Below are positions 44,442 to 54,600 of a stretch of DNA of 64,000 bases, in pieces. The stretch is taken from positions 806,001 through 870,000 of the forward strand of contig JAXMOE010000001.1 of assembly GCA_034670025.1 (NCBI GenBank), read 5' to 3'. This DNA comes from PGYR01 sp034670025. GTDB lineage: Bacteria; Bacteroidota; Ignavibacteria; Kapaibacteriales; UBA2268. How positions within the stretch are numbered: position 1 is the stretch's first letter; each line of letters opens with the position of its first letter. The notes below the pieces were generated by a model. That model was not told the origin of the DNA and made no database searches. It saw nothing but the letters and a program-made list of their open reading frames with translations. The translations under genes were made by a program, and so were the position numbers.

Positions 44442-46896
44442 TTTTCAATATCTTAGTTTTAGAATTTTTAGACAGTTCTTCTAATTTGCTTTTCACACCG
44501 CACATTAAAGTATTTTTTTTGTAACTCCCATCTTTATCTGGGAATCCAAAATCTTTATTCATCAAAATTTTAGCACCATCTTCAATTTTGGAAATTGAGT
44601 GGATAGAGAACTCCCCCTTCTTAACTGATGCTATTATTTCATCTGATAACATCAAATCATCTACGTTTTGCTTTGGTATTATTACACCTTGATTTCCAGT
44701 AAAACCACGTTTTTTACATATTTCATAAAAACCAGTGATTTTCTCATTTACACCGCCAATGGGTTGAATATCTCCTTTCTGGTTCATAGATCCAGTAATG
44801 GCTATATTCTGATTAATAGGAGTATTAGTAATAGCAGATAAAAGCACATATATTTCAGTGGCAGAAGCTGAATCTCCATCAATACCACCATAAGACTGTT
44901 CAAATGCCAAAGAAGCTGTCAATGAAAGTGGTTTATGTTGGGCAAAGCGTTCTAAGAAGAAACCTTGAATTATTAAAATTCCCTTATTGTGAATAGAACC
45001 ACTTAGTTGAGCTTCTCTTTCTATATTAATAATACCTCTGTTACCAGCTCCTATAGCCGCAGTAATCCTAGCTGGTTTTCCAAATGAAACTATACCAGTG
45101 CTCATAACAGTAAGTCCATTTATTTGACCAACTCTGCTTCCTTCGGTATCTATTAATGTAGAGCCATCTAATATTCTGTTGATTATTTTTTCGTCAATAA
45201 TATTATTTCTGAATTTTCTCTTATCAATTGCTTCTTCAACATTTGTGACATCAACTAATCTTTTGTTCTTTTTATTAGCGTAATAAGAAGATTCTCTGAT
45301 CAAGTCAGCAATGTCAGAAAACTTAAGTGTGATTCTTTTTTGGGACCCAGCGTGCTCAACAGACCATTCTAATACTTTAGCAACCGCATTGGGCTTAAAA
45401 TGTAATAATCCCTCAGCGTCGCATTCTTTAGCTATGAAACGGACAACGCTATCGATCATCTCATCGTTGCGTTCTGTTTCATAATCAAATTGAGCTAACA
45501 CTTTGAATATCTTTTTAAAACCCTTTTCGTATCTGTATAGATAATTATAAAGTGATTGCCCACCAATAATAATTACTTTTACATTGACACTAATAGTTTC
45601 AGGTTTTAATTGACTTTCGCTCATTTGTAAATAAGAAGAATAAGTTTGAATATTCAGCTCATCATAAAGTAACACGTTTTTTATCGCTTTCCACGAAACA
45701 GCTTCTGAGAATAAATCATTGGCACTAACTATTAGGAATCCTTGATCGGCTTTGAGTATAGACCCAGCTTTAATTTTAGAGAAATCAGTTCTCCAATACC
45801 CTTTTGTGTCCAATACTCTTTCGAACGAACCAAAAAGGTTAGCATAATTGGGATTGTGTTCAATTATAACTGGTGAACAATCTGTTTTGCTATTATCTAA
45901 GATAACGTTGACAGAAAAAATGTCTTGGATTCGTGATTCAATATCAATATTTTGCTTTTGAGATAATTTAGCTAACGGGTTCTGAGCTTGACTACTACTA
46001 GGAACAAAATACTTTAATTTATCTAACAGGAATTTTTTTCCCTCATCAAAGTATCTTAATAATTTTTCATTACTTTTGAATTCTTTTTCAATTTCACTAA
46101 ACGAACTATCTAAAAATTCCTTCGCTGACTCTCTGTCATAATCATTAATTACAGAACGAAATTCTAAGTTCTTTTTAACACTTTCTTGAGCTATGTCAAT
46201 TAGTTCTTCGTGAAGTTTATTGTATTGCTCTACATACTTTTCAGCTTGTTTTTGAGTTATCTTCTTTTCGTTGAACAATGCTTCGAGAGATTCTATTTTG
46301 TAGGCTTTTTCTTCTACTAAAACAAAAATATCTGGCTCAGGTTGTCCTTTTTGGACTTCAACTTGACCTCTTATAAAGCCCTTTTTCTTGAGCTTTTCGT
46401 CAAATTTTTCTAATCTACTTTTCTCAGTTTCTTGGTATTTATCTACCAAGCTTTGTCTTTCTTCTTGATAAGTGTCTTCTTCGAATATTTTGGGTAAGTT
46501 TTCTAGAACGAAACTAATTAGATCTTCCATTTTATCAGAAAGATCACAACCCTGACCTTTGTCTAACTTTAGTAAGTAGGGTTCTTGTTCATTTTCAAAA
46601 TTGTTAACGTAACAATAATCAAAAAGCTGAGGACACTCACCTTCTGTCTGTGTCTTTTCGAGCATTTGCTTTACTGTGGTCATTCTTCCAGTACCAGAAA
46701 GTCCAGTTACAAAAACATTGTAACCACGACTATCTCGGAGTTCAGCACCCATCTGTATAGCTTCTATGGCTCTTGGTTGACCTACAATTCTGTCTAAGTG
46801 CTCGACTTCTTTTGTAGATTTGAATTTTAAATTTTTGGGGTTATACTGCCACTTTAATTGTGTTGGTTTTAGCTTTTTTATCGTTATTTTGTTCAC
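44431..46896 (-). CDS. Lon-like ATP-dependent protease (AAA_32/S16 family)
   Basis: 821 residues. The N-terminal AAA part begins RIVGQPRAIEAIQMG with the P-loop-like GLSGTGRMTT (Arg replaces the usual Lys), then a long helical insertion (~170-300). The C-terminal third is an S16 Lon protease domain: VGQINGLTVMSTG, GDSASATEIYVLLSAITN with catalytic Ser (about 674) and GGVNEKITGFYEICKKRG with catalytic Lys (about 717). It matches the membrane-free Lon-related group containing E. coli YcbZ and archaeal-LonB-like proteins, not canonical LonA. Whether it still uses ATP is uncertain given the altered P-loop. It overlaps rpe by 11 bases. Confidence 0.88.
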   Translation of the reverse strand: MNKITIKKLKPTQLKWQYNPKNLKFKSTKEVEHLDRIVGQPRAIEAIQMGAELRDSRGYNVFVTGLSGTGRMTTVKQMLEKTQTEGECPQLFDYCYVNNFENEQEPYLLKLDKGQGCDLSDKMEDLISFVLENLPKIFEEDTYQEERQSLVDKYQETEKSRLEKFDEKLKKKGFIRGQVEVQKGQPEPDIFVLVEEKAYKIESLEALFNEKKITQKQAEKYVEQYNKLHEELIDIAQESVKKNLEFRSVINDYDRESAKEFLDSSFSEIEKEFKSNEKLLRYFDEGKKFLLDKLKYFVPSSSQAQNPLAKLSQKQNIDIESRIQDIFSVNVILDNSKTDCSPVIIEHNPNYANLFGSFERVLDTKGYWRTDFSKIKAGSILKADQGFLIVSANDLFSEAVSWKAIKNVLLYDELNIQTYSSYLQMSESQLKPETISVNVKVIIIGGQSLYNYLYRYEKGFKKIFKVLAQFDYETERNDEMIDSVVRFIAKECDAEGLLHFKPNAVAKVLEWSVEHAGSQKRITLKFSDIADLIRESSYYANKKNKRLVDVTNVEEAIDKRKFRNNIIDEKIINRILDGSTLIDTEGSRVGQINGLTVMSTGIVSFGKPARITAAIGAGNRGIINIEREAQLSGSIHNKGILIIQGFFLERFAQHKPLSLTASLAFEQSYGGIDGDSASATEIYVLLSAITNTPINQNIAITGSMNQKGDIQPIGGVNEKITGFYEICKKRGFTGNQGVIIPKQNVDDLMLSDEIIASVKKGEFSIHSISKIEDGAKILMNKDFGFPDKDGSYKKNTLMCGVKSKLEELSKNSKTKILKNAE

Positions 46897-46908
46897 GTTA
46901 TTAGATGT

Positions 46909-47409
46909 TTATTTGTATTGTCTAAGAAATTCAAGTCTATCTTGAAGTTTCGCTTTAGGTACAAGAAGTTCATCTTTTTCTAATATTGCAGCTTGTGGAC
47001 TAGTATAAACTATCTCATAATCCTTGCTCATAACTATTGCTTCTTCAGGACAAACCTCTTCACAATAGGAACAGAAAATACAACGAAGCATATTTATTTC
47101 AAATTTCTCAGGATACCTTTCTTTATCTTTTGCAGTTTCACCTGCTTGTACTTCTATTGCCAATGCAGGACAAACTCTAGCACAAAGTCCACAAGCAACG
47201 CACCTTTCTTGCCCGTCTTCCTCTACTAATACTGGTCTTCCTCTGAACGAACCTGTAGGTTCAAATCTTTGCTCGGGATACTGCCTAACAAAATCTTTTG
47301 GCTTAAACATTTGTTTAAGTGTAATTCCTAACCCTCTTGCTATTTCTGGGATATACATTCTTTCCCAAAATGTCAGTCTTTCCGCTTCCGTATTCTTTCT
47401 GTTATTCAT
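46909..47409 (-). CDS. nuoI: NADH-quinone oxidoreductase subunit I
   Basis: 166 residues. Two ferredoxin-type [4Fe-4S] motifs, CVACGLCARVCP and CIFCSYCEEVCP, give clusters N6a and N6b, which pass electrons from the NuoG arm toward quinone. The GLGITLKQMFKPKDFVRQYP N-terminus and RFEPTGSFRGRPVL fit NuoI. It is 15 bases after nuoH and the last nuo gene of this cluster; nuoJ-N do not follow, as the next gene is the Lon-like protease. Confidence 0.96.
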   Translation of the reverse strand: MNNRKNTEAERLTFWERMYIPEIARGLGITLKQMFKPKDFVRQYPEQRFEPTGSFRGRPVLVEEDGQERCVACGLCARVCPALAIEVQAGETAKDKERYPEKFEINMLRCIFCSYCEEVCPEEAIVMSKDYEIVYTSPQAAILEKDELLVPKAKLQDRLEFLRQYK

Positions 47410-47424
47410 TATTATAAGTGATTT

Positions 47425-48489
47425 TTATAGATTAAAGAATATAATTACTGCTGCAGTAACAAATAAATTAATTATTGAAAGTGGTAGTAACACTTTCCAA
47501 CCCAAATTCATAAGCTGATCATATCTGAATCTTGGAACAGTCCAACGAACCCAAATAAAGAAGAGTATAAATATCATTAATTTAGTCATAAATGAACCAA
47601 ACTGAAGTAATACTCTACCCCATGTACCTTCTACTAAGCCCAGTGAATCCCAAAATTCTGGGAAAGGTAAACTCCAACCACCAAAGTAAAGCAAAGCTAA
47701 GAATGCAGATGCTGTTGCCATGTTAGCATATTCGGCTAAGAAGAACATTCCAAACTTCATTCCACTGTACTCAGTATTGTATCCACCGACTAACTCTGGC
47801 TCGGCCTCTGGTAAATCAAAAGGCGTTCTGTTAGTTTCTGCAAAAGAAGAAACTAAAAATATTAAAAAGCCCAGTGGTTGTAAGAAAATTAACCATCTTA
47901 GACCATACCATCCATCACGTTGAAAAATTATAATTTCATTCAAATTCAATGTTTGAGTAATTAGAATTACACCTAACAATGAAAGCCCCATAGATAACTC
48001 ATAAGATATCATCTGTGCTGCTGACCTAAGTCCACCAAGTAGTGAATACTTAGAGTTCGATGCCCAACCAGCCAAAGTGATACCATAAACTCCTATAGAA
48101 GTCATCGCTAATATAAATAGAACACCAATATTTACATTAGGAGCAATCCCCCAATAAACTGTTCTTTCACCAATTTCAACATAATGTGCATAGGGAATTA
48201 CTGCATAAACACCCAAAGCTACAGCAAGTGTGAGCAATGGTGCTAATCTGTGAAAACCTTTGTTAGCAGCTTTGGGGACAACGTCCTCTTTCATAAATAG
48301 CTTTACAACATCAGCGATTGGTTGTAATAAACCCATAGGGCCTACCCTATTGGGTCCTACTCTATTCTGAATCCAAGCCGAAACTTTTCTTTCCAAATAC
48401 ACTTCAACAGATGCCATTACCAATACAATATTGACAATTACAAATGCCTTTATACCGAATTCAATAAGTAAAAATGTTAAATCACTCAT
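47425..48489 (-). CDS. nuoH: NADH-quinone oxidoreductase subunit H
   Basis: 354 residues, eight or nine membrane helices. Conserved loops include YLERKVSAWIQNRVGPNRVG, PIADVVKLFMKED and NRTPFDLPEAEPELVGGYNT with the charged residues that line the quinone cavity. NuoH links the peripheral arm to the proton-pumping membrane arm. It starts six bases after the nuoG stop and is followed by nuoI. Confidence 0.97.
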   Translation of the reverse strand: MSDLTFLLIEFGIKAFVIVNIVLVMASVEVYLERKVSAWIQNRVGPNRVGPMGLLQPIADVVKLFMKEDVVPKAANKGFHRLAPLLTLAVALGVYAVIPYAHYVEIGERTVYWGIAPNVNIGVLFILAMTSIGVYGITLAGWASNSKYSLLGGLRSAAQMISYELSMGLSLLGVILITQTLNLNEIIIFQRDGWYGLRWLIFLQPLGFLIFLVSSFAETNRTPFDLPEAEPELVGGYNTEYSGMKFGMFFLAEYANMATASAFLALLYFGGWSLPFPEFWDSLGLVEGTWGRVLLQFGSFMTKLMIFILFFIWVRWTVPRFRYDQLMNLGWKVLLPLSIINLFVTAAVIIFFNL

Positions 48490-48495
48490 GTTGTT

Positions 48496-50295
48496 TTAGC
48501 CGTTATATTTTACAACTTTCTGCGTTTGTTGTGGTTTTAAGTAATGCGAAATATAATTTACTTTTTTCTTATCTGGATTGTTACCCTTTCCTAAATTAAG
48601 TCCTTGGTATTCATCAAGTTTCTTGTAATTCATATCACTAAACTGTTCGTAATTTTCTACAATTTCATCAAAAACTTGGCTCGAGTTTTTATAATTCCAT
48701 TTGGAACCCATAGCTTGAGCTAGTTTTTGTAAAATCTTCCAGCTTTGTTTCGTGTCTCTTATTTCGTGTTGAGTCCATCTGTCGTTGTCAGCACCAAACT
48801 TATCTAATCTACTCATCTTCATTCCCATAAACCTGAAGTTTTCTCTTGTTACTAACGCTGGAGTAAAGTGTTGAACTCTACCTTCTAAGTTAGTATAAGT
48901 TCCTTCTATTTCTGCAAATGTAGATGTAGGTAATACAATCTCAGCTTTCTTCACAATTTCTTTGTTTGTGTTATAAGCATGGACAATCAGGACACTAAGT
49001 TTATCTAAGTTTTCTAATATTTCTGGGTAGTCTCCAAAGTCTTCTTCCATCACATACATAGCTCTAATTTTACCTGATTTTAATTTTTCAAGTAAGTTGT
49101 CTGCTTTAATTTGCGAATCTTTTGTAATTTCAAGTGCTTCCACTCCTTTAGTATTTGGAGTAAGGTCTGTAACGCCTAAAAGTTCATCTTTTCTTGATTC
49201 ATCTGTGTGGCTAAAGTAAACTACATTATCAGCATCAGACACTTCTTTGGCGAATTTAGAGAATAGATAATTATCTTCATTAGTTGCTTTAGATGATGCA
49301 ACATATACAATCTGATCTTTTCTGAAGTTATTCAGTCTGCTTGTTACTTCTGCAACAGCTTCGTCCCACTCAACCTCTTCTTGAACGCCATCATAATTTA
49401 TTAATGGCTTTACTACTCTGTTCTTATTTACAAATTCATAACTCAACCTTGCATCATCACGCATCCAATATTTGTTAACGTGCATGTTGGTTTTAGGTGT
49501 AAGTCTCATAATTTCATTATTTCTAACACCTATATTAATATTAGTTCCAGTGCCGTCAAAATGAGAAATACTCTCATTTGAACTCATTTCCCATACCCTT
49601 GCTTCAAATCTGAAATCAGGGCTAGTTAATGCTCCTACTGGACAAATATCAATCACGTTCATTGAGTAAGGATTGTCGAACACAGTGCCATCAAACAATT
49701 CTATTGTTACGTGGTCTCCCCTCTGAACGAATGTCAGCACATCTTGTTCTGCTACTTCTTTTGCAAACCTTATACATCTGGAACAAGAAATACATCTTTC
49801 TGCATCAAAAACTACATTTGGTCCCCAAACTTGTCTTTTTGGCTTATGATTCTTTTCTTCTTCAAATCTACTTTGTCCTTTGGAGTGCTTGAATGAATAC
49901 TCTTGAAGTTTACATTCACCCGCTTCATCACAAATTGGGCAATCTAATGGGTGATTAATTAACAAAAACTCCATTACTGCTTCTTGTGATTCTACTGCTT
50001 CGTCCGATATTGATTTTACAACCATACCATCTTGTACAGGAGTAGCACATGCTATTTGCATTTTGGGAATGAAATTTATCTTCTTTTCGCCATTTTCATC
50101 TTTCTCGAAGTTACCGTCTCTATCTCTGGCCGGCATACCAACTTGCACAAGGCACATTCGGCAGTTACCTGCGACTGATAATTCTGGGTGCCAACAGAAA
50201 TGAGGAACAGCTGAACCATTGTCGTAAGCTGCTTCTATTATGGTCTTACCCGGTTTTGTTTCAATCAATTGGCCGTCAAATTCAAATTGAGGCAT
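48496..50295 (-). CDS. nuoG: NADH-quinone oxidoreductase subunit G
   Basis: 599 residues from the ATG at 50295, which has GGAGAAGGG just upstream; a TTG five codons earlier is less likely. The ferredoxin-like [2Fe-2S] part shows PHFCWHPELSVAGNCRMC, then the His/Cys cluster HPLDCPICDEAGECKLQEY and the [4Fe-4S] motif CISCSRCIRFAKEV. The C-terminal molybdopterin-type region is present but short (VYVASSKATNEDNYLFSKFA, IVLPTSTFAEIEGTYTNLEG) compared with the ~900-residue enterobacterial NuoG. Complex I electron entry arm. Heads a nuoG-nuoH-nuoI operon. Confidence 0.95.
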   Translation of the reverse strand: MPQFEFDGQLIETKPGKTIIEAAYDNGSAVPHFCWHPELSVAGNCRMCLVQVGMPARDRDGNFEKDENGEKKINFIPKMQIACATPVQDGMVVKSISDEAVESQEAVMEFLLINHPLDCPICDEAGECKLQEYSFKHSKGQSRFEEEKNHKPKRQVWGPNVVFDAERCISCSRCIRFAKEVAEQDVLTFVQRGDHVTIELFDGTVFDNPYSMNVIDICPVGALTSPDFRFEARVWEMSSNESISHFDGTGTNINIGVRNNEIMRLTPKTNMHVNKYWMRDDARLSYEFVNKNRVVKPLINYDGVQEEVEWDEAVAEVTSRLNNFRKDQIVYVASSKATNEDNYLFSKFAKEVSDADNVVYFSHTDESRKDELLGVTDLTPNTKGVEALEITKDSQIKADNLLEKLKSGKIRAMYVMEEDFGDYPEILENLDKLSVLIVHAYNTNKEIVKKAEIVLPTSTFAEIEGTYTNLEGRVQHFTPALVTRENFRFMGMKMSRLDKFGADNDRWTQHEIRDTKQSWKILQKLAQAMGSKWNYKNSSQVFDEIVENYEQFSDMNYKKLDEYQGLNLGKGNNPDKKKVNYISHYLKPQQTQKVVKYNG

Positions 50296-50334
50296 GTTAC
50301 CCTTCTCCAAAATTTTAAATTAAGGTTTTCAAAT

Positions 50335-50370
50335 ATTGTATTCGTATCGATGCAAAATACAATTTTTTTT
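50335..50370 (+). terminator. Inverted repeat with T-run on the plus strand
   Basis: ATTGTATT (50335-50342) and AATACAAT (50356-50363) form an eight-pair stem followed by a T-run to 50370 on plus. Both flanking genes are on minus, where the hairpin has only a weak T-rich tail, so it may end antisense transcripts or act weakly after the HisA-like gene. Confidence 0.35.
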
Positions 50371-50395
50371 GAAATTTAATAGAATTGTTCAGAAT

Positions 50396-51025
50396 TTATC
50401 TTGACAATTGTTCCAATTCTGCTTTTCTCCACAGTATTTGACCAACAAAATTAACACCATAATACTCTTTTCCGAGATATACACTATCAACTGGACTATT
50501 AGAAATATGTAACTTTGTTAGTGATTCGGTGTCTGATTTGGCATTAATTATTGAAATTTTACAATTGCCTTCTATCTCAATTTTTGATAGTGCAATACCT
50601 TTCGCATCTATCATTATTCTATTATGATTTGTACAGATATTATAATTATATTCATTTAATTTTATCACCGGAACAGTGTTAATAAATTGAGGACTTATAG
50701 TCCCAACTTGTTCTATATCGCAAAAGACTCTATATATATTAAGTTTGGAAATTGATTCAATATATTCTCTGGTTGAATACTTGTTGAACAAAATTTGAAT
50801 TGGGATATCGAGCAGTTCTACTATCGACTTTATCAACTTCTGTGATTCTTCAGAACTATCAGAATCAATAAGCAGAGTTTTATTATTTTCCTCGCGGAGT
50901 ATCTTAATTAGTTCCAAAGGGTTTTGCTTTAGGTAATCTTCATACCTATCTAACCCTTCTAAGCCGGTAACAGAATAGATAGATTTACCGTTCCTAATGA
51001 AAACTGTGGGTATTACAAGTATCAT
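50396..51025 (-). CDS. HisA-like TIM-barrel protein lacking the catalytic Asp
   Basis: 209 residues. The N-terminal half follows the HisA pattern: VIPTVFIRNGKSIYSVTGLE against the usual PAIDLRDGKxVRLxxG, YLKQNPLELIKILREEN, TLLIDSDSS in place of the DLDGA strand, and IPIQILFNKYSTREYIESIS in place of VGGGIRS. The catalytic Asp (first motif) and the Gly-rich phosphate site are lost, so it is unlikely to isomerise ProFAR. The C-terminal half is too divergent to align. It starts by a four-base overlap with ruvA. Function unknown. Confidence 0.6.
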   Translation of the reverse strand: MILVIPTVFIRNGKSIYSVTGLEGLDRYEDYLKQNPLELIKILREENNKTLLIDSDSSEESQKLIKSIVELLDIPIQILFNKYSTREYIESISKLNIYRVFCDIEQVGTISPQFINTVPVIKLNEYNYNICTNHNRIMIDAKGIALSKIEIEGNCKISIINAKSDTESLTKLHISNSPVDSVYLGKEYYGVNFVGQILWRKAELEQLSR

Positions 51026-51615
51026 TTCATCGAAAATTTAAGTGCTAATTTAATTAATTCTTCGGATTTTTCTATCTTCGAATCAGTAGATTTTATTGCT
51101 TGACTCACAAGTTTAGTAGCACTTGCTTGCTTGTATCCTAAACTAATCAGAGCCAGTGTTGCATCCTCTGTAATATTTGAAGTATTACTTGTTGCTGTTG
51201 TATTCACTAATTGACCATCGAACTTGTCTTTTAGCTCTACAATTAGTCTTTCAGCAGTCTTCTTCCCTACTCCTGGTAGTTTTTTTAAGAATGCAGTATC
51301 ACCAGTTAATATTGCATTTCTGAACTCGTCTTGTCTTGTGCCAGATAATATTCCTATTCCACTCTTGGGACCAATACCTGATACTGAAATCAATAAATTA
51401 AATAGCTTTCGCTCTTCTTCGCTACTGAATCCATAAAGTGTAAAGCTGTCTTCCCTTACTATCAACTCTGTAAACAAAAAGACTTCACTATCCATAGTAG
51501 GTAATGTCTCATAAGTTGCCATTGAAATATTGACTTTGTGTCCTAATCCCCCTACATCTATTACGATAAATGTAGGGGACTTCTGTATTATTCTTCCCCT
51601 TATTGTGGTTATCAT
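51022..51615 (-). CDS. ruvA: Holliday junction branch migration protein RuvA
   Basis: 197 residues. Domain I is MITTIRGRIIQKSPTFIVID with an OB fold; domain II has two helix-hairpin-helix motifs (VSGIGPKSGIGIL and LPGVGKKTAERLIVELKD); domain III follows a Thr/Ser-rich linker (about 130-150). RuvA tetramers hold the Holliday junction while RuvB drives branch migration. ruvB and ruvC are not adjacent. Its ATG overlaps the stop of the upstream T9SS gene (ATGA), and its stop overlaps the HisA-like gene. Confidence 0.96.
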   Translation of the reverse strand: MITTIRGRIIQKSPTFIVIDVGGLGHKVNISMATYETLPTMDSEVFLFTELIVREDSFTLYGFSSEEERKLFNLLISVSGIGPKSGIGILSGTRQDEFRNAILTGDTAFLKKLPGVGKKTAERLIVELKDKFDGQLVNTTATSNTSNITEDATLALISLGYKQASATKLVSQAIKSTDSKIEKSEELIKLALKFSMK

Positions 51616-54600
51616 TTCGTTATCACAAGTTTGTGGAAGTATTGTTTCTCGTTAATAGTGATTTTTACAAAATAAGAACCGCTACTGTATTCACTTACAT
51701 CCAAATCATGTAATCTATTTGAACTTAATGTTTTCCTGTATTCTAAATCACCACTAGAGTTAAATAATTCAAAATATACTGTTTGGGAATTTACTTTTCC
51801 TATCTTAATACTAAGATTATTCTTAGTTGGGTTTGGATACAATTCAACAGCAATTAATTCTTCCAAGTTAGTTACGTGAGTAATAACCTCTACAGCTACT
51901 GGGTCAACCGAGCAACCATATTCGTCTTCTATTTCAACTCTGTAAGTACCAGATTCAGTAATTTCTAATTCACTTACATCACTCGAAGGAATTATAGTGT
52001 CATTTAGAAACCATCTATAATTATATCCTTCTGGTACAGATAGTGTATTCCCATTTTTACTTATTTCAATATTCTTGCTTAGTGAAGATTCATATAATAT
52101 TATTGTATCCTTTACAACACATCCACTTGCACCTACGGCCGAAACTACATACTCGCCAGGCACACTTACTCTTATGAATTTTTTTGTTTCGCCAGTTGAC
52201 CATTCTACATTTTGATAGATAAAAGGTATTCCTAATCTCAACTCATCAATACCATCACAAAATGCAATTCCATCACCAGCAGAAATCATCCTTTCACTTG
52301 AGCTAAATACATTTACTTTTACAATATCAGATTTGTCTATACAGTATTCTTCAGAAGAGTTAGTTAGTACAAAGTTGCCAGATTCTTTTACGACTATTCT
52401 CTTAGTAGTTTCACCAGTATTCCATTTGTAATTAGGTAAATCAGTTACAGATTCTAAAATTACAGAATCCCCTTGGCAAAACTCTAAATCTCCTATTACT
52501 TGTACTTCCAACTTATTAGACTCGCAACCTAATAAATCAGTTCGCCACAGTCCTCTACCATAAGTAGCAGCATATAACTTTCCTGAATTTCTGTGTATTT
52601 CTAATTCATTTACAATTGTGTTGGGCATTTCACCTTCAAGCTTTTTCCAATAACCAGTATTCAAATCAGAATAGAAAACACCTATGTCAGTACCTATATA
52701 TATTGACTGCTTTATTGGGTCTTCTATTACAATTGTATTAACAGGGATTGAAGGCAAATTTCCAGAAATATCAATCCATTCATCACCATCGTAAAATAGG
52801 ACTTTATCATTGTTACCATAACCAGATTTGGTTATATATGCTTGATTAGGATTTAATGGATTTACAGCAATATAAGTAATAGCGTTACTCGAATTATGAA
52901 TTATATCCCAGCTACCACCACCATTCGTAGTTCTTCTCATTATTCCTGTTGTACCAGCATAAATATAGTCATCATTTTCATCAGAAATAGCTAAAGAAAC
53001 AATATTATTTCCAGTATTATCGCCAAATGTTGAAATCTTAGACCAATTAGACCTATCACCATAGTTATCATTTTTCCAAACATTATTGAATCCAGCATAC
53101 ATATATTTTGAGTCTTTTTGATTAATAATATATGGAGTTACCCAAGCACCAGTCTCTGCTTCGTCATATAATTGAAGCAGTATATTTGAATTAATCATAG
53201 ACCTAAAACTTTGCCCACCATTAGTTGAAGATCTCAAATTACCATTGTATGTTGATACATAAACTCTATCGGGGTTTGTTGGATTAATTGCACATTCCAT
53301 ACCATCTCCAGAGAAGGCCTTATTCCACGTAACTCCATTGAACCTAGCAGTACCGTTGTCTTGTGCTCCCGAAATTACATCAAAAGCAGAAGATTGTGAA
53401 ACACCTAACCTATAAAATTGAGTTATGTCCATTCCATTATTCAAATCTTCCCACATTCCAGTTCCAGCATTGTTTCTATAAACGCCACCGTCATTTCCGA
53501 CATATAAGTAATCTCCATCTGGAGTAAAAGTGAGTTGGTGTTGATCTGCGTGTACTCCTGGTCTTTCGAACCCACCGTACCAATGTGTATAAAGATTCCA
53601 ATTTTTACCAGCATTCACAGAGTGCCATATATTTACACCACCTATATATACATCATTTTTATCTGTAGGGTTGACTGCAATTGCCAAATCATAATTACCT
53701 TGTCCAACATTCAAATCATCACCTTCATTCCAACCCAATATGTTGCCAGCACTACTTTGTGTTGCCATAACTGTCCAGCTTTTACCTTTATCTTCTGATA
53801 CTTCAAATGTATTAAACTGTCTGCTTTGACCAGCTGAAATTATATAAAGATTATCTGGGGCAGCAGGTGTTACCGCCATTTCTGTTCTTATAGCACCACT
53901 CACTAATCGTGATAAACTCCAAGTTTTCCCATTGTCTTCGGATATATATATAGAATTACTTCCTGATCTAGTCATTGTTACTGAATATATCATGTCAGGA
54001 TTTGTGGGATGAAATTCCATATCTTTGATTGTGTTAGAGCTAAATTCGTGTTCCCACGTTTCTGCACCATCTTCCGAGCGAAATATTCCTTCATTACTTG
54101 AAGCTAATACTATATTCGGATTTTGTGGATGAACTAACACTTGTGTAAGTGATTTACTTTCACGTAGTTCATAGTATATTGATGTTGTTTTAAATGTTAC
54201 TCCACCATCAGTAGATTTGAGCAGTCCAACAGAATAATAGTCTGCATTAGATCCCAATGACCCATTAGCATCACCTGTAGCCAAGTAAACAATATTATCA
54301 TCAGATGGAGCAAACTCAATATCTGATATTCCTAATGATAGTTGATCTGTCATATCAATTTCAATCCAAGATTGCCCAGCATTGGTTGTTCTCCAAGCAC
54401 CACCAGATGCAGCCCCGGCAATCATAACTAAGTTACTTGTGGGAGAAATTGCAATATCATTTACTCTTCCAACGCCTTGAGTCCTAGTTCCACCACCTGG
54501 TGTTTCAAATGGCCCATACTTTTCCCAAGTAACTGATTGAATCTGACTGAGCTTACTATTTTCTAATTGAGAATAACTTTCAGCCATCTTTTTTATTTTC

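Noticed and set aside
48496..50295. NuoG considered as a truncated or broken gene because of its 599 residues
   Set aside because: All cluster-binding motifs are present and shorter NuoG forms exist in this group; no frameshift is visible.
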